A model generated the notes under the pieces. The model was not told the DNA's origin, searched no databases, and worked only from the letters and a program-made list of their open reading frames with translations. A program made the translations under genes and the position numbers. A stretch of DNA of 64,000 bases, taken from Bacillus sp. IITD106 (lineage in GTDB: Bacteria > Bacillota > Bacilli > Bacillales > Bacillaceae_C). The stretch covers positions 29,539 through 93,538 of the forward strand of contig NZ_JAIAZY010000014.1 in NCBI RefSeq assembly GCF_019459225.1. The letters are read 5' to 3'. Position 1 is the first letter of the stretch, and each line of letters opens with the position of its first letter. Shown piece after piece: positions 1 through 8,714 of the stretch.

Positions 1-260
1 GAAGGGATTAGCGGGTTACTTGGAAAGGTTTCTTTAATGATGGATTAAAGAAATATCCGAATCTTCATAGCCCAACGCAATCATCTCCCTTGTCATGTGT
101 CAAGTTTGATAATCATGGTCATGTTCATCGTGGCTTTCCGCTTCTACTGCAGATAAGTGTCTTCGACAACCACCCCAGCTTCGCTTAGTCCCGCTCCTTC
201 AAATATTATATTGTCCACAATTTGAATGTGTATTAGAGGTAAAAATAACCATAAAATAGT
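1..260. other. Leading stretch without recognisable gene
   Basis: No open frame with a ribosome-binding site or recognisable protein similarity is visible on either strand. In B. subtilis the gene hit lies divergently next to ecsA, but no such gene is visible here. The stretch probably carries the upstream flank of the ecs promoter. Confidence 0.5.
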
Positions 261-289
261 ATGTCTCCTAGGAATTCTTTTGGTACAAT
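261..289 (+). promoter_or_regulatory. Putative extended -10 promoter of ecsAB
   Basis: TG at 281-282 followed by TACAAT at 284-289 makes an extended -10 element. The matching -35 position near 261-266 is poor. Transcription would start near 296, about 30 bases ahead of the ecsA ATG. This is inferred from sequence only. Confidence 0.35.
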
Positions 290-326
290 AATGTTACTGT
301 ACGAAATTTTAGAGAGGGCGTTTTTC

Positions 327-1064
327 ATGTCTTTACTTGAAGTGAAAAATTTAACAGGTGGTTATACGAAAAATCCTGTTTTAAAAAATGTAACCTTTTC
401 GGTTGAAGCGGGACAAATGATTGGATTAATTGGATTAAATGGGGCGGGTAAAAGTACTTCGATTAAACATATTATTGGATTGATGGAGGAACGTTCAGGA
501 TCCATCACAATAAATGGATTAACCTTAAAAGGCCAACCTGAAGAATATCGAAAGCAATTTTCCTTTGTTCCTGAGACTCCGATATTATATGAAGAGCTGA
601 CTTTGGAGGAACATTTAAAATTATCCGCAATGGCATACGGACTTTCTGAAAATGAATATGAAGAGCGGGTTCAACCACTTTTAAAAGAATTTCGCTTAGA
701 TAAAAAACTGAAGTGGTTTCCAGCTCATTTTTCCAAAGGGATGAAACAAAAGGTCATGATCATGTGTGCCTTTTTAATTGAACCGTCTTTATACATCATA
801 GACGAACCTTTTGTTGGATTAGATCCATTAGGAATTCAATCCCTCCTAGAATTAATGAATAACATGAGAGAGAGTGGGGCAGGCATTTTAATGTCCACTC
901 ATATATTAGCGACAGCAGAGCGTTATTGTGACGGATTTATTATTTTACATAACGGGGAAGTACGAGCAAAAGGGACTTTAAAGGAATTGCAAAAGGATTT
1001 TTCAATGCCAAATGCGACGTTAGATGATATTTATATACAGCTGACAAAGGAAGAGATGTCATGA
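327..1064 (+). CDS. ecsA: EcsA, ABC transporter ATP-binding protein
   Basis: This 245-residue ATPase energises the EcsAB membrane complex, which in B. subtilis affects regulated intramembrane proteolysis, secretion and competence. Walker A (GLNGAGKS) is at about residues 36-43, the signature is the variant FSKGMKQK at 135-142, Walker B IIDEP at 157-161 and the H-loop STH at 190-192. An ATG 22 codons upstream is open, but the start at 327 has a GAGAGGG ribosome site and gives the family N-terminus. It overlaps ecsB by 4 bases (ATGA), so the two are probably translationally coupled. Confidence 0.9.
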   Translation: MSLLEVKNLTGGYTKNPVLKNVTFSVEAGQMIGLIGLNGAGKSTSIKHIIGLMEERSGSITINGLTLKGQPEEYRKQFSFVPETPILYEELTLEEHLKLSAMAYGLSENEYEERVQPLLKEFRLDKKLKWFPAHFSKGMKQKVMIMCAFLIEPSLYIIDEPFVGLDPLGIQSLLELMNNMRESGAGILMSTHILATAERYCDGFIILHNGEVRAKGTLKELQKDFSMPNATLDDIYIQLTKEEMS

Positions 1065-2284
1065 AACATATGGATGATTTGTGGCGGGAACGATTTCAAG
1101 CTTATATGAAAGAGCTTCGACGTTATTTAAAATATATGTTCAATGACCATTTACTCTTTGTCCTCATTTTTGGTGGGGGAGTGGCAATCTATTATTATTC
1201 CGGGTGGGTGAAAACATTAACTGCAGCATTTCCAGTTGGAATCGTAATGGCGGTTATTTTGGGGATTGTGCTCACAATTAGCCCAATCTCAACCTTTCTA
1301 AAAGAAGCAGATCTCGTATTTTTGCTTCCTCTTGAGACAAAGCTCGGATCGTTTTTTAGAAAAGGAATGAATTTAAGCTTTATCAGCCAATCGTATATCA
1401 TTTTGCTGATTTTAGCTGCTTGCATGCCTATGTATGTGCAAGTGACTGAAAATGGTTTTTCCATGTTTTTTTATATGCTTTTTTTAGCCCTCGGTTTAAA
1501 AATATGGAATCTCATCATTCATTGGCAAATGTTGAAGATAAGAGATTCTTATGTGCATTTTTACGACTGGATCATTCGCTATATTTTTAATGCTCTTTTA
1601 TTTTATTTCTTTATTGAAAAAGCATCATTTTGGTTTTTTGGCGTCGTTTTATTAATCATGGCGGCCTTTACGATTTATGTGAGGGAAGCAGCTAAAAACA
1701 AAACGATTAAATGGGAATTATTAATTGAAAAAGAACAAGGAAGGATGCAGGCGTTTTACCACGCTGCAAACATGTTTACAGACGTTCCGCATTTAAAGGG
1801 TAAAGTGAAAAGAAGGAGATGGTTAGATCCGATTTTCACACGTATTCCGTACGGAAGCGACTATACGTATCGATTTTTATTTGCAAGGACACTCATTCGA
1901 ACGAGCGAATTTTCAGGCATGATAGTTAGATTATCGCTTATTGCAGCAGTATTCTTGCTCTTTTATGGAAACATTTATTTTTCCATCGTTATTGCCCTAT
2001 TATTCATCTATTTGACCGGCTTTCAACTATTACCGCTGCTACGGAAACATGAATTGACGATTTGGCCACAGCTATATCCAGTTGGTCCAACACAAAAAAG
2101 AACCGCTTTTCTTTCCTTGCTTTTAAAAGTATTGGCTGGACAAGCACTCTTTTTTGGAATATGCGGGGCCATTGGCGGTAACTTCCTGCAAGGGGTTATC
2201 GTCGGAGGGGGAGCACTGATTTTTGCCGTAGCTTTTGCAAGGATGTATGCGCCAAGTAGAATTGTAAAGTTTGAAAGAATATGA
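1061..2284 (+). CDS. ecsB: EcsB, ABC transporter membrane subunit
   Basis: The 407-residue polytopic membrane protein has hydrophobic segments around residues 30-75, 105-150, 165-200 and 290-395, separated by a charged cytoplasmic stretch at about 205-270. It is the expected partner of EcsA and starts inside the ecsA stop codon. In B. subtilis ecsC follows; here a strong hairpin terminator follows at once, so the operon is only two genes. Identity rests on position next to ecsA, length and topology. Confidence 0.88.
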   Translation: MKHMDDLWRERFQAYMKELRRYLKYMFNDHLLFVLIFGGGVAIYYYSGWVKTLTAAFPVGIVMAVILGIVLTISPISTFLKEADLVFLLPLETKLGSFFRKGMNLSFISQSYIILLILAACMPMYVQVTENGFSMFFYMLFLALGLKIWNLIIHWQMLKIRDSYVHFYDWIIRYIFNALLFYFFIEKASFWFFGVVLLIMAAFTIYVREAAKNKTIKWELLIEKEQGRMQAFYHAANMFTDVPHLKGKVKRRRWLDPIFTRIPYGSDYTYRFLFARTLIRTSEFSGMIVRLSLIAAVFLLFYGNIYFSIVIALLFIYLTGFQLLPLLRKHELTIWPQLYPVGPTQKRTAFLSLLLKVLAGQALFFGICGAIGGNFLQGVIVGGGALIFAVAFARMYAPSRIVKFERI

Positions 2285-2293
2285 CATAAAAAA

Positions 2294-2345
2294 ACTGCCT
2301 TACCAATCCGTAACCGACTGACTGGTAAGGCAGTGTTATTTCTTT
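2294..2345. terminator. Bidirectional rho-independent terminator
   Basis: A perfect 12-bp stem pairs 2294-2305 with 2323-2334. An A-run lies on its left and a T-rich stretch on its right, so it can end ecsAB on the plus strand and the converging amidohydrolase gene on the minus strand. Confidence 0.85.
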
Positions 2346-2443
2346 TGCAAAATGAAGGGAGGTTACAACAATTTCAAGCACCGCTTACAGCAAATTGCGA
2401 TTGACTTCTGAGCTAGAAAAATAAAATACCAAATAAGATTTCA

Positions 2444-3619
2444 TTATTCAGTTGCAGATTTGATAGCAGCCAATCCCATCGTTTTCGCTGCTGCGAGCAT
2501 TGCTTTTTCATTAATATCAAATTTTGGATGATGATGAGGATAGCCTTGTTCTACACCATCTGGTCTTGCGCCTGTGAAAAAGAATGTGCCTTTCACGTGC
2601 TGCAAGTAATAAGCAAAGTCTTCGCCGCCCATTTCCGGATTTGTTTCTTCAATTAAAGTATTTTCAGGAATTTCTTTTGCAACATTAACAAGGAAATCTG
2701 TTTCAGCATCGTGGTTGACGACTGCTGGATATCCTCGATAGTAGTTATACTCATATTCGCAGCCAGCTGCGATACAAGTACCTTTTACAATTCTCTCAAT
2801 CTCTTGTTCTATCATACTCCGAACATCTTCGTTAAATGTTCGGACTGTCCCACCAAGCTTGGCGCTGTCAGCTATTACATTAAAAGCATTGTCAGAAACG
2901 AAATATCCAACAGTTACAACGGCTGACTCAATAGGTGACACCCTGCGGCTTACGATTTGCTGTAAATTCGTGACAAGTTGAGAACCAATTACAATCGCAT
3001 CTTTCGTTTTATGAGGCTGTGCTCCATGTCCGCCGTATCCTTTAATGATGATTTCAAAACGATCTGCTGCTGCCATAATGGGTCCCTTTCGATAACGGAT
3101 ATTCCCTAACGGACCGTCCGCCCATAGATGGGTACCGAAAATGACGTCAACACCTTCTAAACAACCGTCTTCAATCATCGGTTTCGCGCCGCCTGGAGCA
3201 AACTCTTCCGCATGTTGGTGGATCATGACATATTCACCAGAAAGCTCAGACTTCATTTCATTCAGAACTCTTGCCAATATTAACAGCGTAGCCGTATGTC
3301 CATCATGTCCGCACGCATGCATGACGCCTGAAACAAGCGATTTAAATGGAAGGTTTGTTTCTTCATGGATTGGTAAAGCATCGAAGTCCGCACGCAAAGC
3401 TACCGTTTTCCCTGGTTTTCCACCTTTAATTCTAGCTACAACTCCATTGCCGCCAACACCTGTTCTTACCTCTACCCCAAGACGTTTATAGTATTCTGCA
3501 ATAAATGCGGCCGTTTTTATTTCTTTAAAAGATAACTCTGGATTTTGGTGCAAATAACGTCTAATTTTAACCATTTCGTTATAATAGTTCTCTAAACGTT
3601 CGAATAGTTTTTCTTTCAT
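2444..3619 (-). CDS. M20 family metallopeptidase / N-acyl amino acid amidohydrolase (YhaA-like)
   Basis: This is a cytoplasmic zinc amidohydrolase of the IAA-leucine-resistant/hippurate hydrolase type, which removes acyl groups from amino acids. From the ATG used here the metal motif ACGHDGH falls at about 102-108 and HQHAEE at 134-139. A late GGEDFAYY motif and the HHHPKFD zinc and substrate motif near the C-terminus complete the active site. A GTG four codons upstream (3631) is also possible, and neither start has an ideal ribosome site. The position beside ecsAB matches yhaA of B. subtilis. The natural substrate cannot be told from sequence. Confidence 0.85.
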   Translation of the reverse strand: MKEKLFERLENYYNEMVKIRRYLHQNPELSFKEIKTAAFIAEYYKRLGVEVRTGVGGNGVVARIKGGKPGKTVALRADFDALPIHEETNLPFKSLVSGVMHACGHDGHTATLLILARVLNEMKSELSGEYVMIHQHAEEFAPGGAKPMIEDGCLEGVDVIFGTHLWADGPLGNIRYRKGPIMAAADRFEIIIKGYGGHGAQPHKTKDAIVIGSQLVTNLQQIVSRRVSPIESAVVTVGYFVSDNAFNVIADSAKLGGTVRTFNEDVRSMIEQEIERIVKGTCIAAGCEYEYNYYRGYPAVVNHDAETDFLVNVAKEIPENTLIEETNPEMGGEDFAYYLQHVKGTFFFTGARPDGVEQGYPHHHPKFDINEKAMLAAAKTMGLAAIKSATE

Positions 3620-3704
3620 CCCTATGCACACCCACTTACATAATATTTTTAGGCTCGAAATAATTATAGCAATTTTTCAGAACAGTGTGCGGAAGAAAAT
3701 TAAA

Positions 3705-3731
3705 AAAACTCGGACATTGCATCCGAGTTTT
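3705..3731 (-). terminator. Terminator of hmoB
   Basis: A 10-bp perfect stem (3705-3714 with 3722-3731) lies just past the hmoB stop. On the minus strand it runs into a T-tract, the typical form of an intrinsic terminator. Confidence 0.8.
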
Positions 3732-3739
3732 CCTAAGTC

Positions 3740-4237
3740 TCATTCTACAATTTTTTCTTCGTTTACAAAATAAGTTGAACTGTAAGCGGACCCTGAAAAT
3801 ATATTAGTTCCTTTTGATTCAAAATGGAGATTATGATACATAGAAGAATTTTTCCATCTCCGAATATGCTCTTCATCATTCCACATTGTCATAAGCAAGT
3901 ATGTATCATTTGATAACGGTCGAAGAAAGCGAGCTGTTGTGAATCCTATTTCGTTTTGAAGCAATTTTATTTTATCTGCCATTCCGTATTCAAAGATTGG
4001 TCTGTTTTCGTCTCGGACAGGAATAAAATTGCATGAAACGACCCCTTCCTTTTCAAATTCACTTACTGCTTCCAATAATTCATATTTTTTAGGTGAATGG
4101 AATACTGTTGATCCTTCCGTCTCATGCCAAAGTAGACATCCTTCTACATTTTGCATGAAAACCATTTTTTCATTTGGATGTTTTACTTCGAGTTTTTTCA
4201 AAAAATAGTAAGTCCCCATCGCAATATACACATACAT
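3740..4237 (-). CDS. hmoB: HmoB-type haem-degrading monooxygenase (YhgC/TRAP family)
   Basis: The 165-residue protein belongs to the ABM/IsdG-like family, whose B. subtilis member HmoB opens haem to release iron; the staphylococcal homologue is called TRAP. The N-terminal stretch VYIAMGTYYFLKKL and the C-terminal antibiotic-biosynthesis-monooxygenase domain (about 65-155, with MTMWNDEEHIRRWKNS) match the family. It is transcribed divergently from hemE, as in B. subtilis, so haem breakdown and haem synthesis are neighbours. pbpF, which lies between them in B. subtilis, is missing. Length is normal (about 166). Confidence 0.85.
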   Translation of the reverse strand: MYVYIAMGTYYFLKKLEVKHPNEKMVFMQNVEGCLLWHETEGSTVFHSPKKYELLEAVSEFEKEGVVSCNFIPVRDENRPIFEYGMADKIKLLQNEIGFTTARFLRPLSNDTYLLMTMWNDEEHIRRWKNSSMYHNLHFESKGTNIFSGSAYSSTYFVNEEKIVE

Positions 4238-4485
4238 ACAAACACCCCATTTATTTAATACACATCAACTTTATTTTTTCCTATCATAAGCTTTACCATG
4301 GATAAGGCTCAGCAAACAAGCAAGCTTTTTTTGGACATATAAAAAGGACAAATTTATGACAAGACGAGTTGTTACCTATACTTTAAGTAGGAAAAATACT
4401 ATAGTTATATCGGATTCTTAGATTTTTAGTTCTTGTACTTTTATTATACAATATAGTGACTGAAAACCTTGAAAGGTGGACAATT

Positions 4486-5538
4486 ATGAAACATATTAAA
4501 AATGATGCTTTTTTGCGAGCGGCAAAAGGTGAAAGAACAGAACATGTACCTGTATGGTATATGCGACAAGCTGGCCGTTCTCAAGCCGAGTATCGCAAAA
4601 TAAAAGAAAAGTATTCACTCTTTGAAATTACACATCAGCCAGAGCTTTGCGCGTATGTAACGAGGCTTCCAGTTGAAATGTACAACGTGGATGCTGCGAT
4701 TTTATATAAAGATATTATGACTCCACTTCCATCATTAGGAGTAAATGTAGAAATTAAAAGTGGAATCGGTCCAGTCATTGATAACCCCATTCGTTCGATA
4801 AAAGATATTGAAATTTTAGGGGAAATTAATCCCGAAAAAGATATTCCATATGTTCTTGATACGATCAAACTATTAACAGAAGAACAACTCACCGTTCCTT
4901 TAATTGGATTTGCAGGTGCGCCCTTTACACTCGCAAGCTATATGATTGAAGGCGGACCATCAAGAAATTATCATAAAACAAAAGCTTTTATGTATTCTGA
5001 ACCGGAAGCTTGGTTTTTATTAATGGAAAAGCTAGGAGAAATGACGGTTACATATTTAAAAGCACAAATTAAGGCTGGTGCAAGTGTGGTCCAGATCTTT
5101 GACTCTTGGGTAGGTGCGTTAAGTAGAGCAGATTATAAAAAATACATTAAACCCGTCATGACAAAAATATTTACCGAGATGAGAACAGAAAATGTTCCAC
5201 TAATTATGCATGGTGTTGGTGCGAGCCACTTAGCTTTGGAATGGAATGACCTCCCACTTGATGTCGTAGGGCTAGATTGGAGATTGCCGATTGCTGACGC
5301 TAGAAAAATTGGTGTGACAAAGGCGGTTCAAGGAAATTTAGACCCTGCTGTGTTAATCGCCAATTGGGAAACGGTTGAAGAGCGTGCAAAAGAAATAATT
5401 GATGAAGGAATTCAGACACCTGGGTTTATTTTCAACCTCGGGCACGGCGTATTCCCAGATGTAAACCCTGAAATGTTGAAACGTCTCACTTCTTTTATTC
5501 ATGAATACAGCGCTGAACAATTAAAACAATTACGTTAA
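4486..5538 (+). CDS. hemE: HemE, uroporphyrinogen decarboxylase
   Basis: The cytoplasmic enzyme decarboxylates uroporphyrinogen III to coproporphyrinogen III. The N-terminal signature [11 protein letters not shown] at about 22-32 and the second signature [13 protein letters not shown] near 140 are intact. An in-frame GTG 10 codons upstream is open, but the ATG at 4486 has GAAAGGTGG at correct spacing and gives the family length of 350. It heads hemE-hemH-hemY, with 18 bases to the hemH ATG. No convincing promoter consensus was found in the 248-bp divergent region to hmoB. Confidence 0.95.
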   Translation: MKHIKNDAFLRAAKGERTEHVPVWYMRQAGRSQAEYRKIKEKYSLFEITHQPELCAYVTRLPVEMYNVDAAILYKDIMTPLPSLGVNVEIKSGIGPVIDNPIRSIKDIEILGEINPEKDIPYVLDTIKLLTEEQLTVPLIGFAGAPFTLASYMIEGGPSRNYHKTKAFMYSEPEAWFLLMEKLGEMTVTYLKAQIKAGASVVQIFDSWVGALSRADYKKYIKPVMTKIFTEMRTENVPLIMHGVGASHLALEWNDLPLDVVGLDWRLPIADARKIGVTKAVQGNLDPAVLIANWETVEERAKEIIDEGIQTPGFIFNLGHGVFPDVNPEMLKRLTSFIHEYSAEQLKQLR

Positions 5539-5556
5539 AGAAACGGAGTGAATGAA

Positions 5557-6495
5557 ATGACAAGAAAGAAAATGGGGCTATTAGTAATGGCCTACGGAAC
5601 TCCATATAGTGAAGATGATATTGAACGTTATTACACACATATTCGCCATGGACGTCCGCCTGCTAAGGAAGCTCTCGAAGATTTGGAGAATCGATATAAA
5701 GCGATTGGCGGAATATCACCTCTTGCTAAAATTACGGAGCAGCAAGCGTTCGGACTTCAAGATCGTTTAAATGAAGTTCAAGACGAAATTGAGTTCAAGG
5801 CTTATATTGGTTTAAAACATATCGAGCCCTTCATTGAAGATGCGGTGAAAAAAATGCATGAAGACGGAATTGAAGAAGCAGTTTCGTTAGTATTGGCTCC
5901 TCACTATTCAACCTTTAGCGTAAAATCTTATAACGAGCGCGCGAAGGAAACGGCTGAAAAGCTCGGTGGTCCAGTCATTACGTCTGTTGAAAGCTGGTAT
6001 GAAGAACCAAAATTCATTCAATTTTGGGCAGATGAGGTTAAGGAAGTATATCAAAATATGCCGGAGGATGAGCGAAATAATGCTTGTTTGATTGTGTCCG
6101 CTCATAGCCTTCCTGAAAAAATCCTCCAATTTGGAGACCCGTATCCTAAGCAACTCCAAGAAACAGCAGATTTAATCGCTAAAGAAGCGGGTATTAAGGA
6201 ATATGAAGTGGGCTGGCAAAGTGAAGGCAATACACCTGACCCATGGCTAGGACCAGATGTACAAGATTTAACGAGAGAGCTTTATGAGAAAAAAGGCTAT
6301 AAAGCATTCGTATATATTCCTGTAGGCTTCGTTTCTACCCATCTTGAAGTTTTATATGATAATGATGTTGAATGTAAAGTAGTAACGGATGAGGTAGGTG
6401 CAGCTTATTACCGTCCAGCTATGCCGGATGCACAGCCGAAATTTATTGATGCGCTTGTTTCCGTTATTTTAAAACATCTCGGAAAAGAACTATAA
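5557..6495 (+). CDS. hemH: HemH/CpfC, coproporphyrin III ferrochelatase
   Basis: It inserts ferrous iron into coproporphyrin III in the Gram-positive haem pathway. With the ATG at 5557 (CGGAG eight bases upstream) the active-site residues land on His183 (in SAHSLPEKI) and Glu264 (in [14 protein letters not shown]), the numbering known from the B. subtilis enzyme. This supports choosing this start over the GTG at 5548. Length 312 is normal for the soluble monomeric form. It is the middle gene of the haem operon. Confidence 0.95.
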   Translation: MTRKKMGLLVMAYGTPYSEDDIERYYTHIRHGRPPAKEALEDLENRYKAIGGISPLAKITEQQAFGLQDRLNEVQDEIEFKAYIGLKHIEPFIEDAVKKMHEDGIEEAVSLVLAPHYSTFSVKSYNERAKETAEKLGGPVITSVESWYEEPKFIQFWADEVKEVYQNMPEDERNNACLIVSAHSLPEKILQFGDPYPKQLQETADLIAKEAGIKEYEVGWQSEGNTPDPWLGPDVQDLTRELYEKKGYKAFVYIPVGFVSTHLEVLYDNDVECKVVTDEVGAAYYRPAMPDAQPKFIDALVSVILKHLGKEL

Positions 6496-6518
6496 TTTGC
6501 AGAAGTAGGCGATTTACG

Positions 6519-7937
6519 TTGAATGATCATAAAAAAAAGGTTGTTGTGATCGGCGGTGGAATAACTGGTTTAACGACAGCTTATTATTTGCAAAAAGCAA
6601 TTGCAGACAAGGAACTACCCATTGAAGTGACACTTTTAGAAGCTAGCCACAAACTAGGTGGCAAATTTCAAACGGTTTATCAAGATGGATTTGTCATTGA
6701 AAGAGGTCCAGACTCTTTTTTGGAAAGGAAAACGAGTGCAGCAGAGCTTGTGAGAGAAGTCGGATTAGGTGATGATCTCGTTAAAAATACAGCCGGAAAA
6801 TCGTATGTTTTAGTTAAAGAACAACTGCATCCAATGCCTAAAGGCGCAGTCATGGGGATTCCAACTAAAATAAGTCCATTCATGACAACGGGATTATTTT
6901 CTGTACAAGGAAAAATGAGGGCAGCATGTGACTTCATTTTACCTCGCTCAAATAAAAATGAAGATCAATCTCTAGGTCATTTTTTCCGTAGGAGACTTGG
7001 AGATGAAGTAGTCGAAAATTTAATTGAACCGCTTTTATCTGGAATATATGCCGGTGATATTGACCAGCTTAGTTTAATGTCGACATTTCCGCAATTTTAT
7101 AAAGTAGAACGTGAGCATCGAAGCTTAATTCTTGGAATGAAAAAAACAACGCCCCAGGCTCCTAAAAACCAATTAAGCAGTAAGAATCAAGGTATCTTTC
7201 TTACTTTGAAAAATGGTTTGCAATCATTGGTAGATGCCATTGAAGAGAAATTGGCCAACTGTACAATCATGAAAGGTGTACAAGTCACTTCTCTAGAACG
7301 GCAGTTTGATTCGACTTATGAGCTTACACTAAATAACGGAGAAGTCCTCCATGCTGATAGCGTAGTAATGGCGTTACCCCATTTAGCCATTGCCGAAATT
7401 CTACAAGACAAAGAGTATATAAGTAGTTTAAAAAATATGCCGGCTACAACGGTAGCAACGGTGGCTATGGCGTTTGATGAGAAAGATGCCGAGAATACCA
7501 TTAATGGTACAGGCTTCGTCGTTTCTAGAAACAGTGATTATACGATCACTGCGTGTACTTGGACTCATAAAAAATGGCCGCATACAACTCCAAAAGGAAA
7601 AGTACTGTTACGCAGCTATGTAGGTCGAGCAGGGGAAGAAACGGTAGTCGATCTCTCTGACGCAGAAATAGAAAAAATCGTATTAGAAGATTTAAAGAAA
7701 ACAATGAATATTGAGGCCAAGCCGCAATTTACAATTATTACCCGCTGGGAAAAAGCAATGCCTCAATATACAGTTGGCCACAAACAGCGAGTGGAACAGA
7801 TGAAGGAAAATCTTATAGAAGATATGCCAGGAGTCTTTATGACGGGCAGTTCTTTTGAAGGTATTGGAATTCCAGATTGTATTGATCAAGGAAAAAAAGC
7901 TGTACAAGATATCCTTCAATATTTTAAATTAAGCTAA
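6519..7937 (+). CDS. hemY: HemY/CgoX, coproporphyrinogen III oxidase
   Basis: This FAD enzyme oxidises coproporphyrinogen III to coproporphyrin III, the substrate of HemH. The dinucleotide-binding motif VVVIGGGITGL is at residues 8-18 and the C-terminal FAD motif GIGIPDCIDQGKKA lies near 448-461. The 472-residue length agrees with the family. The start is a TTG with only a weak AGGCG ribosome site, which may lower its expression relative to hemE and hemH. A terminator follows and ends the operon. hemQ, the last enzyme of this route, is not in the window. Confidence 0.92.
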   Translation: MNDHKKKVVVIGGGITGLTTAYYLQKAIADKELPIEVTLLEASHKLGGKFQTVYQDGFVIERGPDSFLERKTSAAELVREVGLGDDLVKNTAGKSYVLVKEQLHPMPKGAVMGIPTKISPFMTTGLFSVQGKMRAACDFILPRSNKNEDQSLGHFFRRRLGDEVVENLIEPLLSGIYAGDIDQLSLMSTFPQFYKVEREHRSLILGMKKTTPQAPKNQLSSKNQGIFLTLKNGLQSLVDAIEEKLANCTIMKGVQVTSLERQFDSTYELTLNNGEVLHADSVVMALPHLAIAEILQDKEYISSLKNMPATTVATVAMAFDEKDAENTINGTGFVVSRNSDYTITACTWTHKKWPHTTPKGKVLLRSYVGRAGEETVVDLSDAEIEKIVLEDLKKTMNIEAKPQFTIITRWEKAMPQYTVGHKQRVEQMKENLIEDMPGVFMTGSSFEGIGIPDCIDQGKKAVQDILQYFKLS

Positions 7938-7943
7938 ATTAAG

Positions 7944-7969
7944 CAGCTAATTATTTTAGCTGTTTTTTT
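7944..7969 (+). terminator. Terminator of hemEHY
   Basis: The stem CAGCTAA/TTAGCTG (7944-7950 with 7956-7962) is followed by seven T residues. It separates the haem operon from the yhgD promoter immediately downstream. Confidence 0.85.
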
Positions 7970-7970
7970 C

Positions 7971-7999
7971 TTGCCAATATATTATGATTATGTTATATT
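7971..7999 (+). promoter_or_regulatory. SigA-type promoter of yhgD
   Basis: TTGCCA (7971-7976), a 17-base spacer and TATATT (7994-7999) form a good vegetative promoter. Transcription would start about seven bases before the operator at 8014. Confidence 0.65.
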
Positions 8000-8013
8000 T
8001 TATCAATACTAAA

Positions 8014-8036
8014 TGACCAAAAACGTTTTTTGGTCA
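8014..8036. promoter_or_regulatory. Operator O1: TGACC-N13-GGTCA upstream of yhgD
   Basis: A 23-base inverted repeat, with 10 of 11 half-site bases paired around one central base, sits just after the yhgD promoter and before its ribosome site. The same half-sites and spacing recur upstream of yhgE. By family behaviour it is the likely binding site of the TetR repressor encoded next to it. Confidence 0.65.
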
Positions 8037-8060
8037 CTTTTATGGAAAGGAGGCGAATAA

Positions 8061-8633
8061 ATGTCTATTGATCGGAAGCAACTAATTATTACGGCAGCGA
8101 CAAAATCATTTTCTCTGTTCGGATATAAAGCGACAACAATGGATCAAGTTGCGAAAGTAGCCAATGTTGGAAAAGGGACTATTTATACTTTCTTTAATAA
8201 TAAAGAAGAATTACTTGGTGAGATTGTTAATTCATTAATTAAAGAAATGAAAGCAACTGCAGAAGCGGCAATTCATGATGAATTATCCTTTTCTGAAAAT
8301 GTAAATTTGGCTATTTATGAATTATTAAAATTTAGAAAGCAGCATCAATTGACGATTAAGCTTTTTCAAGAAGAAAGGGAAATAGGGACTCCAGCTGTTA
8401 AAGAAATGATTGATAAAGTCGAGTATTCAATCGTAAATTACATTAAAGAGAAAGTAATCGAAGCTATTTCTAAAGGTGAGATTCGAGAGTGCGATCCAGA
8501 AATAACGGCTTTTATCATGCTTAAGATGTACGTTTCGTTAATATTTGATTGGGAAAAATCTCATGAACCATTGAATCAAGAAAAAATATCCGAGCTGTTC
8601 AAGTTTTACTTATTTAATGGATTATCAAAATAG
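8061..8633 (+). CDS. yhgD: TetR/AcrR family transcriptional regulator (YhgD-like)
   Basis: The 190-residue regulator has an N-terminal TetR DNA-binding domain; the helix-turn-helix is at about residues 26-50 (TMDQVAKVANVGKGTIYTFF) and the C-terminal part is a ligand-binding helical domain. The ribosome site AAAGGAGG is strong. It is the first gene of a pair with yhgE, in the same order as in B. subtilis after hemY. A symmetrical operator lies in its leader and a second one in front of yhgE, so it most likely represses itself and yhgE. The inducer is unknown. Confidence 0.85.
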   Translation: MSIDRKQLIITAATKSFSLFGYKATTMDQVAKVANVGKGTIYTFFNNKEELLGEIVNSLIKEMKATAEAAIHDELSFSENVNLAIYELLKFRKQHQLTIKLFQEEREIGTPAVKEMIDKVEYSIVNYIKEKVIEAISKGEIRECDPEITAFIMLKMYVSLIFDWEKSHEPLNQEKISELFKFYLFNGLSK

Positions 8634-8658
8634 ATGATCCGATTTTTTTAGAGTTAAT

Positions 8659-8681
8659 TGACCGAATGAGAATAATGGTCA
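8659..8681. promoter_or_regulatory. Operator O2: TGACC-N13-GGTCA upstream of yhgE
   Basis: TTGACC and GGTCAA are separated by 13 bases, the same geometry as the site at 8014-8036 but with an unrelated spacer. It lies between yhgD and yhgE and is the likely second site for the TetR protein. No clear -10 element follows it. Confidence 0.6.
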
Positions 8682-8714
8682 AGAGGTTTTAATTGTTTGG
8701 AGGAAAAAAGTTAT

